Below are positions 12,111 to 22,686 of a stretch of 64,000 bases of DNA, piece after piece. A program made the position numbers and the translations under genes. The notes under the pieces are model-generated. The model saw only the letters and a list, made by a program, of their open reading frames with translations. It searched no databases and was not told where the DNA came from. The stretch comes from Laguncularia racemosa (lineage: Eukaryota; Streptophyta; Magnoliopsida; Myrtales; Combretaceae), in NCBI GenBank assembly GCA_037954665.1, contig JBBMOL010000117.1, positions 930,001 through 994,000 on the forward strand. Reading direction: 5' to 3'. Every line of letters starts with the position of its first letter. Position 1 is the first letter of the stretch.

Positions 12111-13440
12111 GGTGATATTCCGACTCATGATGGTGGTTTTCCCCATGTGATCGTAGCTCCTCCTTACTCCTTGCTCTTTGTCTAAGGTTGATACCCACTA
12201 AGCCACCTTCTAGCCTCCCTTAACTCCCTCGTTTAATTTTACAAAGTGATGGTGTTAACCTGTTCCTTATCTTACGAAGTTGTTAGAAAATGTGAAGGGA
12301 GTGGGTGGTGGTTTTAGTTGGGGTTTGTGAGTGGCTAGGTTAGATTTCCTTGTTAGTTATAGCAGTGGAATATGGGTGGGGCTAATGATGGAGGAGATGG
12401 TTGAATGTTAGTGGTGGTGGTGTGCAGAGGTGAAATCGATGGTTACAAGGTTAAGGTGATGGTAGAGCTTTTCTTACCTTTATGTGTTGGTATGGTTTCT
12501 TTGAATGAGATGTAATTTAAAAATAAAAATTTGAAGGGAAAGAAAAAGGAAATGGCTAGTGGTAGTATGGCATTTTATAATGATTTCTTTTGCTTACTAC
12601 ACTCACAATACTCATTAGATAATTGCATGTGATGGGTAAAAGTATGGTTTAGTGGTGTGGTTAAGGGTAAGTTTAAGGTTCAATCAATTTCCTTATTTGG
12701 TAAACTCCCAATTACATGTTGACATATTACCCTACCTTACCTTACATGCTACATTTTTTAATGCATTCCTCTTACATATTGGATAATTGGGTGAATTGAT
12801 TAATGCTAGGTTTTGTTAGTTAAAGGAAACGTTTAAGTATATCAATTACCAAATTTGGCAACTTTCACTTATAGTTTGACACATAACCTACCCTATACCC
12901 TACTTTACTTGATGCCTCCTCATTTTCCATTAGATAATTCTAGTTAGTTGGTTAAAGGTTTTATTTAGTGGTTTAGAGTAAAGCTTTAAGTTAAATCAAT
13001 TCCCATTTTTGGGAAACTTCTCCTCATGTCTTGACACCTCAACCTATGACCACCCTAATCTACAAGCCTACTTCCTTAAATCAAGGGGAGCCATTGGATC
13101 AAGCTTAGGTGTCGAGTGGTGGCTTCATGCATGGATGATCGGCAATCGCATGGGGGGGGGGGGGGGGGGGGGGGGGGTATGTTAGTTAGGGGGCAAGGCT
13201 AAGATGCAGTCCTCTTTTGTTTATTGATTAATTTAAGTGAGTGATTAACATCCTAATTAAGTTTAATAAAAGTTAACTAGATTACTTTAATTAAAGGCTA
13301 ATTGGAGTGTAAAATGTCCTTACTACCCCAATCTTAATTCATGCCAATCGTAAACATACTTCCAATGTTGATTTTTGCTAAATTGTGTTGATTGACATTG
13401 TTGATTATTATTGGCTATTGATATTTAAATATGTAAATTT
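12111..13440. other. Gene-free stretch with a 26-base G run
   Basis: No coding region was recognised. GT-rich on the plus strand up to about 12480, then AT-rich. An uninterrupted run of 26 G occupies 13152-13177. It may be retroelement debris, but nothing identifies a family. Confidence 0.45.
13152..13177 (+). repeat. Poly-G homopolymer (26 G)
   Basis: Twenty-six consecutive G. Such runs are error-prone in sequencing and assembly, so the true length may differ. Confidence 0.9.
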
Positions 13441-13680
13441 CACTTTTAGGGTTTAAGATTCGATTTAGGGTTTTGGATTTGTGTTTCAAGGTTTATAAAT
13501 TGATTTAGGATTTCAAGTTATCATTTTAGGGTTCGTAAGTTGGTTTAATGTTTCGAATTACTATTTTAGGGTTTAGGGCTTGAATTAGGGTTTGAGATAT
13601 CATTTTACATTTTAGAATTCGAATTAGGGTTTTTGTGGAATATTTTTGGGTTATTTATCCTTGTCTTTAGGTTTAGGGTT
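13441..13680 (+). repeat. Degenerate TTTAGGGTTT-rich repeats
   Basis: About eight TTTAGGG or ATTAGGG motifs recur in blocks of roughly 40 bp with alternating orientation of the flanking GAATT words. It resembles the plant telomere unit (TTTAGGG), but the spacing and divergence make a local degenerate tandem repeat the safer reading. Confidence 0.45.
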
Positions 13681-15670
13681 TAATATCTTATTAATGTTTG
13701 GAAATATCTTTAGAATTGCTTCTAATAAATTCTAACCTATGTTGAAAATTTGTAGGGTTTACAATAAGTCCAAATTATTGCTTATGTGTAATATGTCTAT
13801 GATGAAAGTAACTATATCGTTCTACGATAACAACAAGATGAGGTGATGTGACTGTATAATTTAGGTGCTTATTTTATCGCATGCAATAGGTGGGTTGTTG
13901 ATTGGTTAACTGTTGTGATATGATTTAGTCTATTGAAAGGAAGCTATAATTGAGTCATAGTGGTGGTATAAAATGCCTTTATGGATGGCTATAGTGGACT
14001 GTTGTACTGATGATTGATATTAGTGACAACTCTAAGATAAGACAATCATATTGGTTTAGGGGAAAGGAGTGTACCAACACCATGTTAAGTATTTATTATA
14101 TGTATGTTTTGGCAAGTTTAAGCAACTCCAAGTTTAGGGACACCAAGATATGGTTGTTTGTTAAGCATAAATAAGATGATTAGCCAGTGATTATTGCATT
14201 AGATATAAGTTTAGATGTGAACTTTGTTATGTAGCATATGTGTGTGATTGTGTAGTGGTGGATATTACTTATTAAGCTTTTGTTCACCTTTTTGGGAAAG
14301 TTGTTTTCAAAGTAATGGATAAAATTTGAACTTGAAATTACATAATGTAGGAGTAAGCCTTTCATACTCATACTATAGTATGGGTATATAGCAGATTGAC
14401 ATCCCTTCAAATTTAGGGCCTAACATGTAGTTTAGCATATATATGTGTGGATAGTGATGCTTTCTTATTGTCCTTTATAGCTCAACCCTTTTAAGACTTT
14501 AAAATATGGCGTGTAGTCTACTGGTGAGAGCAAATATAATCCTATTAATGACTACAACTTCTATTATAACTTTTTGATATATGATATGTTGTTAAAAAGC
14601 CTATAATAGAGTTTAGTGTTTAGAAACATTTAATGGTTATATAATATTCAATTTTACAGACTTATTTAGTTGATCTATTGAAATAATTATTGATCTTATG
14701 AGACCATGAAAGCTTTATGAAATTAGTGAATTTACTCACACTTACTAATTTTAGTAACCAAGACTTAAAAACCTTGTATACTCTTGCTACTTGTAAGAGT
14801 ATGTAACGAAGTAGTCATATCCTTATGGTCTCAAGATGTCACACAAATTTTATAACTTCTATATGATTAAGTTATAAAAATTGCAAAAAGGGTTAAACAA
14901 AGGAAATTTTCATAAATTAAATTTAGCCATAATTGTTGTTTTAACATCAAGACTTACGATATGTTCATTTTAAGGAATGTTATTCCATAATAATTTGGAT
15001 TTCATTACACCTTACAAGACTTATCAAGGGTAGAAAAAGGTACAAATTATAATCTTTATACAAATTTGATAGAGAAATCAATCTCTATGTATATCTTAGT
15101 TATTAAAAAAATTAAAAAGATGCTTAAACTTTAATTTCTAAACTAAGAACATAACTACACAAAATTGCGAAACCTTTTCAAATTTTATGTCATTAGCCAA
15201 CACAAATTTGCTTAAGATTATGTTATTAGTTCTTGACAAAACATTTTTTAATGTACTTGCAAAATTTTCTAATGCATTTACAAAATTAGTTTCAATTATC
15301 ATTAACTTATGTAGTAATTTCATTACTATTGTCGTAGAAAATGAAATATCTCAATTAAATTCCATTAATAATTCAAAGGAATTTTTTGTTAAATTAAAAT
15401 TTGGAGAAGTAAAATTACTTATTTAGCCCTACTTTAAAATTTAATCATAAGGATAATTAAGTAATTAGCTAGATGAAATATTTCACTGATGTGATTAAGT
15501 TAGATTACTTAATTGCCCGTACATGTAAAATAAGTAAGGGCATTTAGGTAATTCCAATTCAATTCAAATATTAGTTGGTACTTTATAAAAAGATGCCAAA
15601 ATAAGAAGATTATAAAATCTTTTATTCCCACCATTCTTCCCTCTCCTCATCTTCTCTCCTTCACACCAAC

Positions 15671-15676
<6 letters not shown>

Positions 15677-15711
<35 letters not shown>
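15677..15711 (+). repeat. (CT)n microsatellite
   Basis: Seventeen uninterrupted CT units in a pyrimidine-rich tract (15640-15715). Confidence 0.9.
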
Positions 15712-15715
<4 letters not shown>

Positions 15716-17460
15716 GCTCATTCAATCTTTAATTCTAGGCTCAATTCAATTTTTAAAAGCTAATTCAAAAACCTTAGAGGCTTAAGATCATATTTTTCTT
15801 GAAAGATTGATAAGCATATAAACTTAAAGATTTAGCTCAAGTTTAATTCAAACTTTAATTGATGGAATAGTAACTTTAAATGTATTTGATTGAGGATTTG
15901 GAGCTAGATCAAAGTTCTTGAAACTTTGGTGTGAGTACTTAAGGATGTGTGACACTTGACAATGAGTGGTAAGTGATTTTCAATCCAACTTTTGATTTAG
16001 AGCTCAAATCTTATATATGTTTAGTATATTCATTCAATCTAAATGTTTAGATATTAATTGGAATCTAATTCTCACTTAAAGCAAAGTTTGGAGTATTAAT
16101 AAGTATTGGGAGTGGTATTGGATAATTGAGGTGTTGGTTGGGTTGGAACAAAGATGTTTAAAGATGAGCTACTATTTAAGGTAAATCCTTTAAACCTTTG
16201 GTTTAATTTGAAGATTGTATAATGAATTGATGAATTAGAGTATTATTTTGATTAGGATATAGAAATTGGAATGTTAAGTAGGTGTATGATGTGGTACCAT
16301 TTATAGATGATGATGATATTGATGTTTGATTAATAATTATTTATTTAAGAGTTATGGTCTATGTTAGTTAAGAGTTTAAGCATGTTATATTGAAGTTTGG
16401 ATGAGTTGACATGTTAATTATAGGTGTTAAGTTGATGTTGCCACATATATGGTGATAAATGGGTATTTGAATTGGTTTTGAGTGTTGATTTGAAGATATC
16501 AGCGTTAATTGATGCTAATCCATAATATATAATATGTTGAATCATGTTCCAATGAAGTTAGATTGATTAGCATTGTCAGAGATGGGTTTGTTAAGCTTAC
16601 CACCACTTGTATGGATGTCAATGGATATATTTCATCTTACTTGTGTTAAATTAGTGATATATAAGCCAATTTAGGTGTTTGGGAATGATTTGAATGAAGT
16701 TAAGTACATGGTTTGGTTCTTAAAGTTGTGACCAATGACATTGATTGGTGTTTGGAAATGGTTATGATGAATTATCATGTTTTGATTCTAATTATTTTTT
16801 TATCTTGAAGTTGTAAGTGGAATTATGTAATTTGAAGATAAACTAAGGTAGTTTTAAATAGTTTTGGAGCATGTTTAGGTAATGCAAGTTAAGTGTCTGA
16901 TCAATTTGATCATATTTTGATATAATAGAAGTGTAATTGGTGATGTTGTGTTGATTCTTGAAATTGAAATTGAATTGAAAAGTTTTAGTGTTGACTATGA
17001 GTTTAAAAAGTTAGTATGTTATGGTTTGATTTTTGAAAAAAATTCCTAAATTTTACATAAGATAGAGGAACATAAAAATGCTAATTAATGTGTTCTTATA
17101 TGTCCATGGGTGTTCTAGTAATTTAGAATGTGTTCATATTTAAGGCTGGCAATTCAGGACTCAACCTGCAAACCTAGACATGACACGACAAGATTATAAA
17201 TAGGTTTGTGCACTAAAAAAATCAACATAAGATAGATGGGTCAAACTCATTTAAATACAGTGAAATTTGTATTCAGTTCGAATTTAACCTATAAACCCAT
17301 TTACGAATCTATTTATTAAACAAATCCCATAAACAATTATGGATTCAATCTACGAACTCATTTAATAATAAAATAACTAATAATATATGTAACATATATA
17401 TAATTATATATAATATATATAACATACATATAGATTTGCATAAATTATATCATGCATTTT

Positions 17461-17484
17461 ATATATATATATATATATATATAT
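17461..17484. repeat. (AT)n microsatellite
   Basis: Twelve AT units within a longer TA-rich block (about 17390-17690). Confidence 0.85.
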
Positions 17485-18930
17485 CTAATACATAATTTAA
17501 ATACATATATTATATGTGTCAATTTGCACATTACAATAACATATGTATACTAGATTATAAAACTATACAACATATATATAAAGAGAACATATATAACAAA
17601 TATATATTTTATATTTATGTATATAGATTATATAACTATAAGACTTATATGTACACATATATGTGCATATAACATTGTACATATGGGACAATGTTATGAT
17701 TGCTATTTAAACTTTTGAAGAAAGATCAATTTACTATTTGAAATTTAAATTTGTTAATTTTAGTACTCAATTTAAAGTTTTTACATCATTACTACTACTT
17801 GCATTAAATCATGTGACACAATTATCTACCTAGTCATATGTTTCAACCACTATTAGCACAATATGTGTCATACTAGTTTAAGGAATGTCACATTAACATT
17901 TTTTTTTTGCACATCTTAAACTCAGTAATTAAAAAAAAAAAAAGATACAAAAACATGTCTAACTACATAAAACAAAAAATGATGCCCTTCCATCATATTC
18001 AACAACTAGAGTTAACAATGTCAATATGACATTCTTTAAATTAGCAAGACACATGTCATGTTAATATTGGCTAAAGAATATGATTGGAAAAATGAATAAT
18101 CACAAGATCTAATATAGGTATTACCAATAATATGAATACTTTGAATTGGGTACTAAATTTAGCAAATTCAAACTTCAAGTAGTAAATTGAACTTTTGTTC
18201 CAAGTTCAGGTAATGTTGGCAGCATTGCTTCTATAATATATATACTATGTTATAGATTATATAACTTTATTTTATTAAAATCTTATTATGTTGTAATTTT
18301 ATATTTAAGCATTAAGATTATTTTATTTTTTTATTTATAAATGTTGATTTTATAATTTTCCTTTTTCTTATGTATTTATAACTATTTTATAAATTAAATT
18401 ATAATTTTTTAATTAACAAATGGGTTAAATTCAGACACGAAACATGATTATTAAACAAGTTGAGTTATGAGTTTAGGTTTTTATACATAATTAATAAATA
18501 GGTCAAGTTATAAATTGAGGTTTTTAAGACACAAACTCATTTAGACACAAACACAAAACACGACGGGTTAGTACGAATTGCTAGCCCTATTCATGTTATT
18601 GATCTCAATAAGCTTGTAGAAGCTTTTGATCTTGTCAATGCAACTTTATATTTACCAAATGTGCTATTACTTTTTAATTTTCGTAAAAATGCTTTAAATG
18701 TACCAAATATGTTTATCATGCACAATTTGATCTTCAATCGCATTTGTCTTAGAGGACCCATTTGATCTTCTAAAGGGGCTATAATCATCAAAGCTTGTTT
18801 TCAACACAAGTTGAAATTTTTACATATTTAAATCTATAAAATCAAGTTTAAATGTTCTTGATTAATAAAATCCCTAAACCAAGAACAACAAACTTCCAAA
18901 ATGGAATCAAAGGTCTAGAACAAGTCAAAA

Positions 18931-19127
18931 TAAAGGTACACGAAGTGTCTCTCCTTTTAGATTTTGGTAATTTAGTGTCTAATGTTTCATTATTTAGAAA
19001 TTTAGTACCTATACTTTAAAATAAGGTATGACGTAATATCTCTACTAGTCACTAAATTCCTAAAGAATGAAACTTTAGGTATTAAATTATCAAAATTCAA
19101 AAATAGAGACACCTCATGTGCTATTTT
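18931..19127. mobile_element. Foldback element (MITE-like, about 200 bp)
   Basis: The first 76 bases (18931-19006) and the reverse complement of 19051-19127 match over most of their length. Shared words include GTGTCTCT, TTTTG.TAATTTA, GTTTCATT and AATTTAGT. The unit is a near-complete hairpin with a short loop and no coding capacity, which is the structure of a foldback MITE. No clear target duplication was seen, so the ends are approximate and the superfamily is unknown. Confidence 0.65.
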
Positions 19128-22100
19128 TCCCTAGAAGTAATGGGTTTGATCTCTCAAGAGGCTTGTTAAGAGTTAAAAAGGTGTTTACAAGTAAAATAAT
19201 GAAATAAAATATTTTTGATTAAAATAATAACTAAATAATAATAACTTAATTAAAATAATAATTTAATAAGTAAAGGTGGACTAAGTCTATCCCTTAAAGC
19301 CAAACCGGTTTAAATATCTCTCTAACTTGATTTAGTCTCAATGTGACCAGTTCACCACCCTTATGAACTAGTTTAATTAACTTAAGCCATGAGTTTAATT
19401 AATTAAATAATATTCAACAAAAAATAATAATTAATTAATTAATATTAGTTGAATTAATTAATTAAATTAATAATTGGATAATGTGGTGGGTTGGTTTAGT
19501 TATAAAACTAAATGGGCTTACTAATTTTATAAGTTGGACTTATAATTAATCTAAATATAACCTAATGGGCCTAACACTTATGCCTGCTCACTTCATCATA
19601 ATAGCAATTCCATTCCCCCCTTACTCATTATTGAAATGCTATTATATTATTTACTTCACTTTTCGACCTCATAATAGCAATTTGATGTGGAGTGGTTATT
19701 ACTTAAATTATGGAATTGCAATTCCTTAGTCTTGCCTTAAAATTGCAATTCAATTCAAGGGTTCATTTCCCACCCTCCCAAACCGACCTTATCAAAAATT
19801 GAAAATGACAAAAAAAATACCCTTATCATCAAATCAAAGAAACCCTAACTTAAGTCATCTTCTTCCTCTATCCTCCTCCCCTTCCCCCCCCCCCCCACCT
19901 CCTTGTCTCTCTATCTCTCTATCTCTCTATCTCTTTACTCATCCATTCATCCATTTCAATCCTTAGGTTCACCAAGCTCACCTTACCATTCACCGTCTAT
20001 ACTACCTAAGTTCATCATCTCTCATTGTTCACGATCCATTTGTCTTCATTTAGATTTTTCCTTTGAATTTGAATAGAGATAGAGAAAGTAAAATACATAA
20101 AAAAAAAAAGGTGAGAGATAGACAATAGAGAGAAATATGGGTTTTTCTTATGATGTTAACTCTTTAATATTGTAATTTTATTTTGGAATTAGGGTTTCAA
20201 TTTGGGCATCACGATTTTGATCTAAGTTAAGCTTTGTTTGTTCGTTGAAGAAGTGAATCTGATGTCGAGCACTAGTTAGAAGGTGGGGTTGAGTTGTTTA
20301 TTTTATTATCTTACAAATACATGGCAGTTTTGGTCTTTTTAATACATATTTAGATCTTATTTATCTAGAAATTCTATAAAGTCGACAATGTAATATAAAT
20401 TCAATGACACCTAATTGATAAAGGTAATAGGCATCATGAACCTATTACAGCCTTATTTTATTCCATAATAATTGCAATTCCATTCCCTATTTATTCCATT
20501 TAGCAAAGTGAATAGGCCATTAGACTTAGATGATAGGCTTAACCAATGAGCTTAAACTTAACTAATTAAAGGCTAAGTAATTAATCAACTTATATGATTA
20601 TATAATTATAGAATAACTCTTGTTTTCTTTAATTGCATATAAATCAATTGACAAGTTGAAGCTTCGACTAATCAAGATTAGGTTCGTATCACGACATCTT
20701 TCAAGTACATGATTGTTATGCATGTTATGTGTTTGATAGGTTGATGAATTAAACCAATCTAATATGTAAACTTAGCTAAGTAACTATTTGCTGCTTATGC
20801 GTGGTTGTTTGCAACTAATGAGCAACACCCTTATACTGAGTTTACAGCTATGGTCATAAATGTTAGAGTGACATGATAATTGGGTGCTTAGGCCATAGAT
20901 GGTGGCTTAAAGTAATCAACAGGAGGGAACTATGTTATATTGATGGTCAAGAAAGTGGAATGAAGTCATAACATGTGTTATATGATGATATGGAACTCAT
21001 GTATAATACGTTATTAGTAGACTATAACTTCAATGTCTATAAAATAGTGGTAATCTCCATATGGAAATACTAAATCATTTTTAATTGAACATGGTAGTCT
21101 TACTGTCCTAGTCAACCACTAATATCGCTAAGATGAATTGAAACCCAAATACGCCCGTTGTGTTATCTGAAGTCATAAGTACTCCTATACCTATTTGTTG
21201 TGCTTAAAGTAATTATATTAATTAATCTTGTGACGAATTGAAACCCATGTGTGAGTGGCATGAAGTGTGGTTGTGTTTGCTATCATATAAAGTTCTTGTA
21301 ACTCTTTTTTATTCTTTTTTCAAGTGATGATATTTATTTTAACTCTACTTATAATGATCTTGAATATTGCTTTGATGATGGTATGAGTTGATCGCATATG
21401 ACATTATAGACTTTTGAGTCATGCTAGATTCCATCATACCTTATCGCATACTTTATTATAGTTTATACTATGTTTTGACTTTATGGGCTTTTTTCTCCTA
21501 TTGGATTGTACCTAGACTTTATAGAATATGGATTAAGGTTACTTTATCTTAGGCCTATTAGTCGTGAATTATATTTTGAACTTTATTTGGTTTATTAGTT
21601 ATTAGTAACCCATTATAAGGTTTTCAAATCTTGTACATCATTAGAAATCGAGTAGTTATGCAACAAATGCTTTTATAAATAAAATAGGCACAAGATAATT
21701 AATCATTTAACTACACAATTGTTTCTAAAAAAAATTATAATTTCAAAAATAAAATTGATTTAAAAACTCATAAGCTTTAATATATCTCATTCAAGTAGAA
21801 TATTATCATAATTTTAAATTTTGAGGTGTAACAGATAATAAAAATAATATATTACAAGAATTTTATTCAAAATAAAGAATAAAAAATTACGAGAACTTCA
21901 ATGCTCAACATCATCTCTGGCCAAAAAAAAAAAATGTTCAACAACATCGACGGATTACGTGCCTACAACACCTACGACATGCAAAGCAGCTTTGTACCTT
22001 TTCTCTTATTTCGAAAGTTTTGACTTTTGTTTCTCTATTACGTGGCTGTAAATCATTGGTTTAACATATTTCATTACTCCATTTTCTACAGCATCCCTGG

Positions 22101-22686
22101 AGTAAGACAAAGACATGACATGCCTCTCTCTTCCAAATTTCAAATTAAAGACGCCGAAATAGAAGAAAAAGAAGGTTCTAAACTAGTAACGGATCTTTGT
22201 TTTTCAAAAATCATTTCAAAAATTGAAAGAAATATGATTTCAATTTAAGCAAAACAACTCCGAAAAGGACGTTCTTTCCTCACAAACTCTTCCCCCTCTC
22301 CTATCTTCAAAACAGACCAACAGCTCTGTGCTCTTCGAGTTCTGGCTTTTCTTCATCCATGTCGTGAACAAGTATAAGAAACACATACCCTTAAATCTTC
22401 CAAGAGTATATATTCATTTTCATTCTTCTTTTCTTCTATTTTAGTAAAGAAGCAGAGCTTTTTTAGTTTGTTCTTGTAATAAGAAAACACAGCAATTCCT
22501 CTGTTTTTCAAAGTTTTTTTAACCCCCTTTGTTATCGCTTTATGTAACGGCTCTTTTGCTTTCTTTTTTTGGTTGGAAAAAAACACCCTTTTATTGTCTC
22601 AAATCAAGTAACCAGTACACCATAGTGAACCAAATTCAAAAAAACAAGTCACATAATTGCTAGTTCTCTTCAAAACTCCATTGCAA
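19128..22686. other. Gene-free stretch upstream of the COBRA-like gene
   Basis: No gene was found to about 22600; the frames at 22027-22248 and 22353-22586 are not supported. The stretch holds a run of 13 C (19884-19896), a CTATCTCT tandem (19905-19936), and two similar ATAATAGCAATTCCATTCCC-type words (about 19598 and 20465) in the same orientation that may be transposon remnants. The last few hundred bases should contain the COBRA-like gene's promoter and 5'UTR, but no unambiguous TATA box could be chosen. Confidence 0.45.

Larger units (their letters stand above)
13681..18930. other. Long AT-rich gene-free stretch
   Basis: No exon chain or protein domain was recognised on either strand; the open frames near 14180-14410 and 15138-15426 look like chance. 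It contains a (CT)n tract at 15677-15711 preceded by a TATA-like TTTATAAAAAG at about 15581, which resembles an LTR promoter and leader, and an (AT)n tract at 17461-17484. It is probably old transposon DNA, but no boundary can be set. Confidence 0.45.

Noticed and set aside
19598..20520. Harbinger-like transposon with GCAATTCCATTCCC termini
   Set aside because: The two words are in the same, not inverted, orientation, and no target duplication or transposase was seen.
22657..22686. Upstream start of the COBRA-like frame
   Set aside because: The codon at 22657 is TTG, not ATG. The ATG at 22687 opens directly on the signal peptide and is the likely start.
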